DNA from: Tritrichomonas musculus
Lineage: Eukaryota > Parabasalia > Tritrichomonadida > Tritrichomonadidae
Length of the DNA stretch: 64,000 nucleotides
Assembly: GCA_039105265.1 (NCBI GenBank)
Contig: JAPFFF010000003.1
Coordinates: 2,232,001 to 2,296,000, forward strand
Reading direction: 5' to 3'
In this document: in pieces, positions 44,400 to 55,711 of the stretch
How positions within the stretch are numbered: the stretch's first letter is position 1
Layout: each line of letters opens with the position of its first letter
Made by a program: the position numbers and the translations under genes
The notes under the pieces: model-generated
Seen by the model: the letters and a program-made list of their open reading frames with translations, nothing else
What the model was told of the DNA's origin: nothing
Database searches by the model: none

Positions 44400-47010
44400 T
44401 TTTTATGTCTCAAGTATTTACTCAGGAGTTCATAACAAGCTTAAACTTGAATCAAACCTACATATATTTACTCATCTCAAGATTGAAGCTTTAAAAAAAG
44501 GCTTTGTACTATGTTCAAAGAAAGTACTTCTAGATCCATACGGCAGATTTTATTGCTCAAAGGGAGGAAGGAAATCATCCAAAAGCCCAAACAAGTGCGA
44601 CTGTAAATTCTCTTATTCATCGATGCCTGTTTTTTAAAATGATAAAGTCTTTTTTGTTTTTAAAATTGATGACACTTTATTTCTTGAGCAAATCCACAGT
44701 TTTGTCTTCATAGAATACCAGAAGGAACTATTAATCATATGAAGATGTTGCCTGAAGCTGGAATCACTCCAAAACAAATCCAAAAGTTTTTAACAGTAAT
44801 GGGAGAAGATCTATTTTCAACAGAGAAAATTCAATCCCTCTTGCATCCAGAAAAAGTAAGCCAATTCACAGTCGAATCCGAAAAATTAATAAGGTATATG
44901 AAGGATCATGATGATTACACTGAAAAGTTGAATCTTCAATTAGAAGAAGGTATTACTCTTTTAACCATATAACCATATAACTCGCTTTTATGCTTTGCCA
45001 AATCTGTTAAATGAGTAATGCTCAATCATTTTTTTAAGATAATAATCATTAAAACACAATATATATGCCTTTTTCATAAAGATAATGAAGGATTTTATAA
45101 AAAAAACTCTATTTTCAATAAATCCCAAGCTTGGGTTTCATAATATCTAAAAATGATTGAGCATTTGAAATCATTTATTTCATCTCCTAAAGATGAAAAA
45201 TATAAAACACATATTTTATTTTTATGATTGCGTAATATTGTTTTTAAAAAAGGTTTTTTAAAAAATTAAATTGATTCAACAATGTGAAAAATTAAAAACA
45301 AATACAATAATGTCGTTTTATCTATGAAAAAGTGACAATATACTGATTTGAATGAAAAAGCATGATCAATGGTTGGTCATTGTGAATAAATATAAACCAT
45401 TTAAATTTTCATCTAAAAGATCCAAATAGAATTTATTATTAATATAATAAATTCTATAAAGTTAAAAAGAAAAACCTAAAATATGCTGAGATTTATCTAA
45501 AAATCATAAGCACTTTTTAGTAATGATGACTTTTATTCAATTATTATAACTGTTACGTTGATTGTTGATTGTTGATTGCTGTCTTTATGATATATATATT
45601 TTCAAATGAAAATTCTTCTATTAATTCCTTTATAATGAAAAAATATTTATATGATAATTAGACTGAGATATTTTATCTTATAAAAAAGGTAAAATTTACC
45701 AAATATTATGCTATCATAAAAAAACGGTTTTTCTCAATTTGAGATAAAGATTGGTTCATATTAATCATAGTAAATATTAATCGATTCTTAGGTAGTATTT
45801 AAATTTATAACTTATACAATTTAATCTCTTCTGTGTCTCGAGATGCTACACCATAAGTGGAACACCCTATAAAAAACATGCAAGAATATAGAGACGTTAT
45901 ATTCATTGATAGTACATATGCATCACTCAATACAAAACTGGAAATTTTCCCAATAACAGCTATCATCAAAAGTTATAACAGATGCTGTTGTGGGATATTG
46001 TACGCTGCAAGTGGACACGAGAATGTTCTGACTTGGATGCTTCATCAGCTGTCAAAACTGGAACAATTCAGGCCAATGATAACAACTATAATCACAGATG
46101 AAGATCATTCCTTTATAAATGCTTTTAACAATTTGCTTTAAGACATAAACCATATTTGTTATCATCCTCGTTTAAAAACAGTTAATGATACTCTTTCAAA
46201 GTCAAAAAATGAATTTAGCTCCAAGTTAAAGCATTTCATTGAAAAGCATATTGAGCCTTTGCTTCCTTGTTTTTCAAGAGCATATATATCACCAATTAAA
46301 TGTAACGGATTCAATACAACTTTATCAGCCGAAAGTATGAATAACATGATCAAAAGTTCAATTGCATAGCATGATATTACTCCTGCAGGTGGTCGGAAAG
46401 AATTCGATCTTGAACTTTTGAAACATTCAATGAATATTGGAATTCAACAAAAAAAGCAAGACACAAACTTCTATTTGTTGGAGAAGCTTTTGTTTCAACT
46501 CCAATTCTGAACAAAATTGAAGTTTAGATCAAATTATCAGAACATATAATTATTGTTAAGCATGATGAAAGAGAGAATTTATTCATTGCATTTCATGAAA
46601 GAAGTCCTTCTGTAACGTATGAAATATCAAATGATGTGTGCTCATGTAATCAAGTTACTTTTTCAGGATATCCTTGTTCTCACTTAATTAAACTTTTTCA
46701 AATGAGCAACCAAGGTTTTCCAAAGCATTTAATCTCAGGAAGGTGGATAAAATCTCAAGAAGCTGCAACCGTCCAAGAAGCTACCACTGAAGTGAATAAT
46801 AAAAAAACAAATGAGTCAGAAAAAGTTGTTCTAAAAGAAGATGACATAAATGAGTTAATTGTTCAAATGGAATCAGAAACACAGAAACATAGATATTTAA
46901 AAATATTTCACAAAGGAAAAGAACTTTCACGGTTGGCATCAAACAATGGAGTAACAACTATAAAGGCTTCATTCATTATAATTATTGACACCTTCAAATT
47001 ACAAAGATGA
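44400..47010 (+). pseudogene. MULE (Mutator-like) transposase, broken
   Basis: Pieces of a MULE transposase in order. Around 44440-44635 is a FAR1-like zinc segment (KGFVLCSKKVLLDPYGRFYC..KCDCKFSY). 44739-44972 is a helical linker. 45857-46141 carries the DDE core start (VIFIDSTYA) and TTIITDEDHSFINAF. The frame changes near 46142 (KTVNDTLSKSKNEFSSKL, YISPIKCNGFN), and 46620-46710 holds a SWIM zinc finger (CSCNQVTFSGYPCSHL). There are stops and shifts near 44637, 44975, 46141, 46368 and 46508, and about 0.85 kb of AT-rich filler (44975-45840) with a small hairpin element. Terminal inverted repeats were not found. Dead copy. Confidence 0.8.
45018..45164. mobile_element. Small inverted-repeat insert inside the MULE
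   Basis: ATGCTCAATCATTTTT at 45018 and its complement ending at 45164 bound 147 bp, with an internal palindrome CCCAAGCTTGGG. It lies in the non-coding gap of the broken MULE, so it may be a MITE that landed there. Confidence 0.5.
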
Positions 47011-47099
47011 ATGATATTAAAAATTTGAGGAATGGAATAAGATGAGTAAAAATAGGATAAATATAAAACAAATGAGGAAAGTGAGAGATTGAATTGGAC

Positions 47100-48799
47100 A
47101 AATTTCTCTATGTATTTGGTATTTATAAATCGAACCGCAAATACAAATAAATGTTTCTTATCTTGGTTCCATTTATTAATTCCTTTTCGAATGTACTGTG
47201 TTGTAAAAATAAGTTGTCAATGTTTCGTTTATAGGAGAGTACCACGATTGATGCATTAAACGAATATTATTTAATAATGTTTGAAAGCTTATTTGTGGAC
47301 AAATTCTTTATGTAGAATCCATTGGCTTTGCCGGTAATGGAGTTAACCAAATAACAAAAGAAATCATTATTATTGTCTAAATCTACGATGCAAATATTAT
47401 ATTTAATTGCTGTATGGTATATTTGCAACTGGTTCGCAATAGAGTTATAATATAGGAGTTCTTTGGGAAGTCAATTCGATAGATAATTAATATGCTCCTC
47501 TATGTATTCCTCTGTTATTGCTTGGTTTCGATATAAAAGGTAATCTCCAAACGTAAAAGCCCTGTATCGGTAGCTATATTAATGGATTCCTTTAATATAT
47601 CTTCGGGATTATCTATCGAATCTGCATAATGGTTTCCAACCTTACTTCATACACTTGGAGATTCGAGAGATTACACGAATTTATTATAGAGTTTATATTA
47701 AACTGTCCCATATATGGACTTCGAAATAAATGTTAGACAATCCCCACCAGCAGTATTATCGCTATCCAATATGGTACACATATTAATATTACCTATTTGT
47801 TTTCGATTTTCGATATTCACGATTCCATTATAAAATCTCTTGTGATCTGGATGGATATCATATGTACAATCGTGGTCGCTATATTCCTCGGGGTATATAT
47901 GGGTCCATAAATTGGTCCCAATAGCTTGCATCCATGTGTTCCTTCGCGAATCTAAAATTGGGTTTCGTAAGTAAATAATCATAAATATTCTTTTTGTTAA
48001 TAACACCTTTATAGTCTTGTGTAATATCCATGTCCTAAATATATAATCCCTCCTTATTAAAACTATCTATTATATTTTTGTTTGTAATTATATCGAAAAT
48101 TACCTTTAATTCCACATCTGGGAGAATTTCCATCGGCTTTTTACTGGGTTGGTTTAATAACTCGTTTATTTATATTAACACCGTTCCTATTTAGCAAAAT
48201 CTTTAAGTTTTCGGTGTTATTTACAAGGAATGGAGCCACTCTCCTAAGCACCTTGTCTTAATTATTGGTGGAATCTTCGTTGCATTCTGTTTATTTACAT
48301 AATCCAATAAGGTCTTCCCATTCTTTACAATCTCTTCGGGGATAATAAAATAAAATATAATGTTATCGAAGAATCTCGTCGATACTGGTTCCAATAATGC
48401 ATTATTATTCGTGCCTCCAAAAGTAAAGTCTAATGTGGAAGTATCGTTTGTATTAATTTGATAATTAATTTTGAACAATAGGTTCTTAGGCTTCACATTT
48501 TTAACTATCCAAGAGAAGTTCTTTATTGGAATCTCGGTTGTTGGAATGCCATCTTCGAATTTATATTCGATTTCACGTAGATCGCAGGATATTGTTTGTA
48601 GTCTTGCTAGTTTAAAAGAATATAAAAAACGAAATACTGTTTTAGAAACAGTATAAATAAGAAAAAAAAATATAACTGTAATATAAACTACCTTTTTGAA
48701 ATATATATTTGTACTTATTTTTGGTTTCTTATGTGGGTCACTTATGTGGATCGTTGGTTGGTCCGTTAATGGCTCCATTTGCAGTGTAATTGAATTCAA
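47100..48799 (-). other. Fossil coding region, possibly virus-like element
   Basis: Minus-strand pieces with protein-like composition and less AT-biased codons than the neighbours. They include a segment with a hydrophobic span near its start (48221-48799) and a segment with conserved-looking WMQAIGTNLWTHIYPEEY (47698-48006). The region is broken several times and has no whole gene. It abuts the dead MULE. I cannot name the family: a Polinton/Maverick-type fragment, common in trichomonads, is one option, and a decayed host or plasmid-like gene another. Ends not defined. Confidence 0.3.
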
Positions 48800-49029
48800 C
48801 TAAACCAGAATATTGCTTATGTGTGCTCCATTTCGTAAAACCTGGTGAATAACAAGATAAAAAACATTTTCAATTCAAAAGGCCTATTTTATTGTTGTGT
48901 GAGTTCTAAGAACAAAAACTGCAGAGTTCAAAATATCGAATATGATATCAGAACAACAAGATTGAATTTCTAAAATTTTTGCTTTTTATATAAAATTGAG
49001 AGAACGATTAAAATTTTAGAAATTTTAAG

Positions 49030-50544
49030 ATGGAAGAAGAAAAATACTTTTTTTATCTTCCTCCAGGTAGTTTTACATCATTTGAACTTCTTTCAATACT
49101 TTATAAACCTCCAGATTACAATTTGGTCACTCTCCAAATTCAGTTTAATGAGACAAATGTTACACTTCCTTATCCAAAAAAAGAGGGGGAAATGTTGAAA
49201 TGGTCAGCTGACTCAGCACCAGATTTTAGTTGTTCACGTGTTTCAAGTTTCAATTTAATTGCAAATGACGTTTCTATTCCAGTTGATTTTAATGATATGA
49301 CATTAATTTCATCACCCAAAAATTTTAACCCCGAAAAAATTAATAATATTTTCGTTTTTTGCTTTTTTTCTGGTTATTTTGCTCGAAAATCAGATTATGA
49401 AATCCTCTCTCTTCAAGCAACTCCAAATCTTAAATTCATTAATACTAATAGACTCGAAGCATATCAATCAATGTGCGCAGAATATAAAGATAAGCTTTCT
49501 AATTTCGAAGAAATTCGAAATAATAAATTAAAAGAAGTTCTTGATAATCGCAAAACATACCAAGAAAAATCAGAAGAAAGCCGTATCCATATATTTGAAG
49601 AATATAAACAAGCTACAAAAGATTCTCCAGTCCTTAATCTGAATTACACATTAGAACCCAAAGATCATCATTTACAATCTTCAGCATTTTCAACGGTTTT
49701 TCAAACATCAATTAATTTTTCATCTCAAAGTACATCTTTATCTTTTAAAATGCCAACCTCTAAATCAAATCCTGAACTCAAAGATCTAAGTAAATTAACC
49801 GATTTTTCAGAACCTGATCGATTGTCACAGAATGTGTCTGATACTGATCAAAATTCCATTGTATCTTTTGGAAATATGCCATTGCCCACACCTAAACCAC
49901 ATTTAGGCCAAAGAAGAGCATCTCTTAGTGCAACAATATCGAATGAAAACATTCCACCAAATGATTCAATTACAGCCGCATCACAAATAATTAATTCACA
50001 ACAACAAATAAATCAAGTGCAAATGCTCCAAAAGCAAGAAAATCAAGATAATGATCAAACCACAACCAATTTACCAAATCAAGATAAACAGCACTTCTTT
50101 CCTGAAAGTCGTCAAGGGCCTCGTTCTCCTTCACAAGCTGAAATTAAAATGTTTCTCAGTGAACTTCCATTAATCTTCCCCATAGATATTGAAAAACGTA
50201 TGTTTTGCAATATTTGTGCTGATGACAACGATGTAACATCAAGCAAAATGCTACTTTTTAATGTTATTCATTTTCTAACTTTATTTGCAGAATTTACAGG
50301 ATTTATATACCATTATCGAATTACGATGGCAGATGGAGGATGGTATAAACTCGAAGATAGGCTTACTGGGATAGAAGTAAAGAGGGAAATCACAACAAAA
50401 AACGTTTTGACAAGTCCTATTCGAAATGCAGTAGTTAACTGCTTGAAAAAGATTGTTTATGAATTCAATTTGAAAACAAAAGATAACGATGATATAATAT
50501 CTTTACTAGATGCAGTTCTTAATTTCTATAAGGAACTAGACTGA
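49030..50544 (+). CDS. UVRAG/Vps38- or Atg14-like protein
   Basis: A 504-residue protein from ATG 49030. The N-terminal about 130 residues look like a beta (C2-like) domain. Residues about 145-195 form a charged coiled coil (MCAEYKDKLSNFEEIRNNKL). A disordered Gln/Ser/Pro/Asn stretch follows. The C-terminal 135 residues (FLSELPLIFPID.., LLFNVIHFLTLFAEFTGFIYHY, WYKLEDRL, CLKKIVYEFNL) have the order seen in UVRAG/Atg14 proteins: ..EL..IYPID, then ..HLV..ISFFL..PLRY. C2, coiled coil and BARA2-like C-terminus is the plan of these Vps34 PI3-kinase complex subunits, which act in endosome sorting and autophagy. Assigned by remembered pattern, so moderate. Confidence 0.55.
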   Translation: MEEEKYFFYLPPGSFTSFELLSILYKPPDYNLVTLQIQFNETNVTLPYPKKEGEMLKWSADSAPDFSCSRVSSFNLIANDVSIPVDFNDMTLISSPKNFNPEKINNIFVFCFFSGYFARKSDYEILSLQATPNLKFINTNRLEAYQSMCAEYKDKLSNFEEIRNNKLKEVLDNRKTYQEKSEESRIHIFEEYKQATKDSPVLNLNYTLEPKDHHLQSSAFSTVFQTSINFSSQSTSLSFKMPTSKSNPELKDLSKLTDFSEPDRLSQNVSDTDQNSIVSFGNMPLPTPKPHLGQRRASLSATISNENIPPNDSITAASQIINSQQQINQVQMLQKQENQDNDQTTTNLPNQDKQHFFPESRQGPRSPSQAEIKMFLSELPLIFPIDIEKRMFCNICADDNDVTSSKMLLFNVIHFLTLFAEFTGFIYHYRITMADGGWYKLEDRLTGIEVKREITTKNVLTSPIRNAVVNCLKKIVYEFNLKTKDNDDIISLLDAVLNFYKELD

Positions 50545-50893
50545 AATTATATCTTCTTCTTTTTTTTTTGTAATTTATGAATTAAAAATATTTAACATAA
50601 GTATTATTTTGTTTTTTATTCTTGATACTTTAATTTTTCTTGATGATAGTAGCATAACGCAATATTTATATATACAAATATTCAAAATAAAAACACAAGA
50701 AAATATTCATATTATAAGTCCTAGCTGACGCATTCTTTTAGAAAATTTCATTAATATCATGAATATGAATGTGAATATATAACGCTTTCCATTACAAATA
50801 AATAAATAACGAATTTTATCAATTGAATTGAAAACGATCATAAAATTTACATTCCATATAGGATTTGCATTCAACTATTTTAATAATCAATAA
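50545..50893. other. Intergenic
   Basis: AT-rich spacer of about 350 bp. GAAAACGATC (50830) is one base off the M3 promoter consensus. Nothing else seen. Confidence 0.45.
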
Positions 50894-51922
50894 ATGATTC
50901 ATCAGCAACACAGTGACTATTCAAAACAAAATAATTTGTCTGATGAAAATCAAAAAAAGAAACTAAATTTTGAACCATTTTTAATCGATCGTCGATACCA
51001 TTTTAAAGAAATTTTTATTTCAACTGATATTTCATTGAATGGATCATCATTAATCCAACCAATAAAACTTGCAATTCCAAAAAAACCAAAACAGAAAGCT
51101 CAAATTAATATGGAAGTAAACGAACCAATCGAAAATTCAAATCAAGTAGGTAATGTGTCTGATAATATTCCACAAACCACAAAAGATGACCAAATCAATG
51201 ACATTCAAAATCAAAATAATAATATACCTTTAGAAAATGATAAAGTTCCCGAAATCACTAATACGAATTATACAAATGCCAATTTGGAAAATAAGGTTAT
51301 CAAATTATCTCAGCAAAATTTATTCGATCCAATTCCATTAGGCTCAATATCAATATTTCATATGAAAATTGAAAAAAAAAATCCAGTTTCAGTTGTTCCA
51401 GTTGAAGATCCTAAAGAAACAATATGCACTATCTCTAAAGAAAGCAAAAAACGTTCTTTAGTATACAAAATTTCAGTTAATCAAAATGTTGTTGCAAATG
51501 TTACAATGCTTTCACACGATTCATTTTATTCAACATTGAATACAAATGATGGACAATGCGAGATATCTGCTTTAACCATTCTAAAACAAAACAAAGAAAT
51601 CAAAATTCGTCAATTTCAAGCTTTTTTCCCTCCAAAAGAACAAACAATAAATTTCAATGGCTCGCCTGTTTTATTAAAAGCTGACACACATAGAATTGAA
51701 ATGGGGCCAAGGCCACCTAAAATGAAAAGAGGCATACCTGTAATGTACTTTGGCGGCAGAGTTAAAAAAGAATCTACTCAGAATTTCATTCTGGAGACTC
51801 ATAATGATGGATGCGCGCATTTTGTATTTGGAAAAGTTGATGATGAAACATATGTTGGTGAAGTATATCCTCCACTTTCGCCATTGCAAGCAATTTCAAT
51901 TGCACTCCCTCATTTTAAATAA
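50894..51922 (+). CDS. Tubby-domain protein
   Basis: A 342-residue protein from ATG 50894. Residues 1-165 are polar and low-complexity (Asn/Gln/Lys). The C-terminal about 170 residues are a Tubby beta-barrel: KKRSLVYKISV.., then MYFGGRVKKESTQNFIL, HFVFGKVDDETYVGEVYPPL and a final SPLQAISIALPHF. They correspond to the family's FxGRVxxxSxKNFQ, ..FGRV..D.F and YPLxxLQAFAIALS motifs. Tubby domains bind phosphatidylinositol 4,5-bisphosphate and tether proteins to the plasma membrane or cilia. The protein ends just after the barrel helix, as usual. Trichomonads are flagellates, so a ciliary-traffic role is possible but not shown. Confidence 0.82.
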   Translation: MIHQQHSDYSKQNNLSDENQKKKLNFEPFLIDRRYHFKEIFISTDISLNGSSLIQPIKLAIPKKPKQKAQINMEVNEPIENSNQVGNVSDNIPQTTKDDQINDIQNQNNNIPLENDKVPEITNTNYTNANLENKVIKLSQQNLFDPIPLGSISIFHMKIEKKNPVSVVPVEDPKETICTISKESKKRSLVYKISVNQNVVANVTMLSHDSFYSTLNTNDGQCEISALTILKQNKEIKIRQFQAFFPPKEQTINFNGSPVLLKADTHRIEMGPRPPKMKRGIPVMYFGGRVKKESTQNFILETHNDGCAHFVFGKVDDETYVGEVYPPLSPLQAISIALPHFK

Positions 51923-52160
51923 GATTTAAAATTGAGTGAATTATCAAAATTTGAATACTTTACCATGTTTTTCAGCAACTACAAATATTTCAAATTATGA
52001 TAGATGTAATTGATATTTTTTTTAATATTTAAGAGAATGCCAACATAATTGTAAATAATATGTAATATATATTTTATATAATAATATATTGTATTAATAA
52101 AGTATTTGTATTTTTCTATTTATTTTTTTTTATAACTAACAAACATTCGAATAATCAATT

Positions 52161-54353
52161 TCATTCATGTGACTGGCTAATATTTTGCAAACAGTCCGTA
52201 ATTCCTTTTAATATTATAGGATCATTAATATATTCAATCATTAATTTCGCATCATCAATTACTTTAGCATCAAGGCTATACTCCGGTGTTATTAATGATA
52301 ATTTTAACAAACAAAGCATACAAACTTGCCTATAGAAATCACCATCCCAAATATCTTCTACTAGATATAAATAACAAATACAAATCAAATCCTTTTTTAA
52401 TTCAAAATCCAACAATTGCTGATAAGAATCGATCAAAACCAGAACGAATTGACATTTAATTCCGATTAATTTCAAATCATATTTATTCTTATTAACCACT
52501 CTCAAAAGGTTGATTAAAGGTACCTTTAAATTATCGAAAAGACCTGCATCATAAAGGATTATACGATAAAAAAGAAGCCAACCAGCGTTTTGAGACTCAC
52601 AAGAGGAAACCTGCGAAAATGGATCAATCAAAGAAAAAGTGAAGATACAAACGGGCAAAAGTAAACCATTGAATTCATCAGAAATAAATTGGAAACGATT
52701 AGCACCAATTACTGCCATTGCGAAGAAATTCAAGGCGTATTGAAGGATATTTACGTCATCACTATTATTGAATAAAAGGGAAGTAACAATTGGCTGAACC
52801 AATTGAAAAAGTTGTTGAAAACAATCTTTTTCTTTGTAAATAATTGAGCCAAAAATATTCAAACATTCCACAGAAAAAGTTGTACTTTGATTAATTATTT
52901 CAAAAGTCATTTGAATTAATTGACTCAAATTTCCTTGATCAAAAGATTGGACAATGTTACAGAACGATGCAACCAATCTCAACAAGACGACAAATTCATC
53001 TTCATAATCACTTTGACTACTTCTTGTTACAATCATTTGAAGAAGACTTTCAAGATATGGTTCACATGGCATTGAATTTTTTACATCTTCAGAAAGACGT
53101 GGAAAAATTTTGAATGAAAGATTGGTCAGATAATTCAATAGTTGATAACGTATTTCATGTGAATCAGAATTCAAGCCTTGAAAGATAACTTGAAATGTTT
53201 GGGGATAATAACTAGGATATTTTTTTGTTATTTTCGTAATTGCATATGATGCATCACAACAAAAAGTTGTATTCAAAAATTTTGAAAGAAAAATAAATAA
53301 ATTTTCAACGTCCGTTTCTTTCTCAAAACGTAAAATTGAATAACAACGAATGGCGCATCTCATTTGACTCTCAGAAACTTCTTTAGACTCAAGAGATTGA
53401 TTTATGAGTAGAAGAAGAAAGGGATGAGCTTTTTCTATATATGTTGTGTAATAATATTTCAACACTTTCATATAAAAAGTGGAAACATTACTTTCACATA
53501 AGTTGAAATCATTTCCGAGACGTTTAAAGAGAGCAACAACGATACTTTCTTGGTATGAAATCATTTCATTTTGATAAATAGAATCAGCTGCATGAAAAGC
53601 AACAGAATCACTTGCATTATTCATACATTCAACTATAAAATCAATCAGTATTTGATCACGACTGTCTCTTAGAATGTTGCCAACTATCACACATGCAAAT
53701 GAAAGTGATTTTTCGGTAAGCTCATTGACATTTGAAAATATTATTGGCACTATAGTTTCTTTGAATTTGTTAGAATGTAGAGGTAAGAGTGATGCTAGAT
53801 GAAGTGAATATTCTGATAATTGTCCTATAACAAAATTAGGCAAAAATGTTAGAAAAGTGGAGCCAATATTGTAGTCAACATTGGCAAATTCAATAGCAAA
53901 AATTAGTGAGTTTTCAACATATTCGGGGATTTGGATGGTTTCTGTTAATTTTTGGTTGAGATCTGGAAATATAGATATATTGGTTCGTTTATAATATTTG
54001 AAATTTTGGTATATTTCAGCAGTTAATACAGCGATCTCATTAACAAGATTCGAAATAGGAATCTGTAGGGAATAGAATAAATTTTGATCTACAGCTTGTA
54101 AAAAATCATCCACAAGATTGTTTGGTATTTTAAAAAAATTATGACGAAGAAGACTGGTGGCAACCACTCGGATTGGGATTGCGACATCTTGGTTAGAAAT
54201 CACTTTAATTAATGCAAATATGAACATAGAATTTGATTCTATTTGAGATAAATTGTCAATAAAAAGAGCCTGATTTTGAGGATCCATACCCATTTGTAGA
54301 AAATCTATAATAACTTGAAGCGATTCCGGCGTTGATAAATCTACTTCATTCAT
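52161..54353 (-). CDS. Transportin-like karyopherin (importin-beta family)
   Basis: A 730-residue helical-repeat protein from ATG 54353. The N-terminus (PESLQVIIDFLQMGMDPQNQ.., NLSQIESNSMFIFALIKVIS, IPIRVVATSLLRHNF, LVNEIAVLTAEIY) follows the HEAT-repeat opening of transportin/Kap-beta2 with its importin-N region. Paired amphipathic helices continue to the end. Members carry cargo through nuclear pores in a Ran-dependent way. At 730 residues it is somewhat shorter than the usual 850-900. It is diverged; importin-beta or another karyopherin is the alternative. It ends 240 bp from the convergent Tubby gene. Confidence 0.62.
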   Translation of the reverse strand: MNEVDLSTPESLQVIIDFLQMGMDPQNQALFIDNLSQIESNSMFIFALIKVISNQDVAIPIRVVATSLLRHNFFKIPNNLVDDFLQAVDQNLFYSLQIPISNLVNEIAVLTAEIYQNFKYYKRTNISIFPDLNQKLTETIQIPEYVENSLIFAIEFANVDYNIGSTFLTFLPNFVIGQLSEYSLHLASLLPLHSNKFKETIVPIIFSNVNELTEKSLSFACVIVGNILRDSRDQILIDFIVECMNNASDSVAFHAADSIYQNEMISYQESIVVALFKRLGNDFNLCESNVSTFYMKVLKYYYTTYIEKAHPFLLLLINQSLESKEVSESQMRCAIRCYSILRFEKETDVENLFIFLSKFLNTTFCCDASYAITKITKKYPSYYPQTFQVIFQGLNSDSHEIRYQLLNYLTNLSFKIFPRLSEDVKNSMPCEPYLESLLQMIVTRSSQSDYEDEFVVLLRLVASFCNIVQSFDQGNLSQLIQMTFEIINQSTTFSVECLNIFGSIIYKEKDCFQQLFQLVQPIVTSLLFNNSDDVNILQYALNFFAMAVIGANRFQFISDEFNGLLLPVCIFTFSLIDPFSQVSSCESQNAGWLLFYRIILYDAGLFDNLKVPLINLLRVVNKNKYDLKLIGIKCQFVLVLIDSYQQLLDFELKKDLICICYLYLVEDIWDGDFYRQVCMLCLLKLSLITPEYSLDAKVIDDAKLMIEYINDPIILKGITDCLQNISQSHE

Positions 54354-54483
54354 TTTTAAAACAAACGAAATATTAAAATTTTCATCCTTTTGAAATCATT
54401 TCAATTAGTTCATTCAAAAAAAAAATAAAATCAAAGGAAAAGAATAAAGGTAAGTGTATATATAAATATGATTTACTAATACA

Positions 54484-55044
54484 TTAATTAGTTTTTTTAG
54501 ATTCTTGCGACTTCTTCTTCCTTAGAGATAACATGTGGATATAAAGATATGGGAAGAATGGAATATATAAGAACAAAATAACCAAGTTAACAATATTATT
54601 TGTTTTTTGGTAGTTTTGGTAGATCAATGGCATCTCTCCTGTCAAAACACCCATTGGATATAATATCAAGAAAGAGTTGTACCTTAGGAATAAAAGAGGA
54701 CCTTCGTTGGGCTTATGAATATAATACTGATATCTTATTACTTCGGCTAATGACCAAGCTGTATACATTATATAATTAAAAATGTTAGGCGAATCTTGTT
54801 GTGATACAATCATCCAAACAACATAAATACGAGAACCAACTTGAAGAATTGTGGCAAAAATATTTCCACGCACCAATCTAAGGATGGCATGCACGATATC
54901 CAATGCCATTGCACTTTGAATGATGATGAAATATTTATTGAGATATTGAGTTAAATCGGGCGAGATGAAAGTTACTAACATGAAGATCAAGCCAGCAGCC
55001 CATAATAAAGTTTGGAGGTAGTTATATAAGTTGATATAACTCAT
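54484..55044 (-). CDS. Very-long-chain 3-hydroxyacyl-CoA dehydratase (HACD/PHS1/PTPLA)
   Basis: A 186-residue membrane enzyme from ATG 55044. It dehydrates 3-hydroxyacyl-CoA in the ER elongation cycle that makes very-long-chain fatty acids. Six hydrophobic spans are visible. Family motifs: ALDIVHAILRLVRG (47-60), WSLAEVIRYQYY (97-108) and LRYNSFLILYPMGV (120-133) with E137. The Tyr of LYP (129) and the Glu (137) are the likely catalytic pair. In yeast and human enzymes I recall them 7 residues apart (YPxGVxxE); here LTGE makes it 8, an odd one-residue insertion. The C-terminus is Lys-rich (LRKKKSQESKK), consistent with an ER retrieval signal. Confidence 0.88.
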   Translation of the reverse strand: MSYINLYNYLQTLLWAAGLIFMLVTFISPDLTQYLNKYFIIIQSAMALDIVHAILRLVRGNIFATILQVGSRIYVVWMIVSQQDSPNIFNYIMYTAWSLAEVIRYQYYIHKPNEGPLLFLRYNSFLILYPMGVLTGEMPLIYQNYQKTNNIVNLVILFLYIPFFPYLYIHMLSLRKKKSQESKKTN

Positions 55045-55711
55045 TTTAAAAAAATGATAGAAAATTTTTTTTAATATAAGCTTATCTTATCGAATTATGG
55101 AAAAATATCGGAATTTATTATGATATAATAATTTATATAACAATTAAAATTTAATTATACTTAAAAAACTTAATAATATCAATTAATTTAATGAGAAAAA
55201 CCATTTTTCAATTTTTGTGATTAACAAATAGTAACTATGAAATGCTTTTATTTTGGTGTATTTCATGTTATTTTTTCAACTTCTCATAAAATTATATTTT
55301 AAAAATTAACTTATCACTGATAATCCAATTTGGCCTGTTTCATTATTCAGAATACATTTTTTGATCTAAAGTTAGTTTATTGTGTATCAAACGGCATTAC
55401 ATCTGGGAAAAATATAATATAAAAAATCTGATAAATAGAGAAATTTAAGAAAATTTCAAACTTCAAAAAAAAATTAAGCATAAAATGCTATGAAATTAGG
55501 CACCTGCAATTAAATATTGATAGTATATATGACACATAATTCATATGACCAATTTTTTAATCTTTTGACATTGTATAAACAATGAAAAATGCTTGTTTAA
55601 AAATCAAAGTACGTTTTTCTTGTTAACTTACATAATCACAAAGATAGTTAACTAAAATTACAAAAAGAAGACTATATAAAATTTGAAGGCTAAACGTATA
55701 GATATTAAAAA
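55045..55711. other. Intergenic, divergent promoters
   Basis: About 670 bp of AT-rich DNA between divergent genes. No gene, RNA or repeat seen. Confidence 0.5.
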
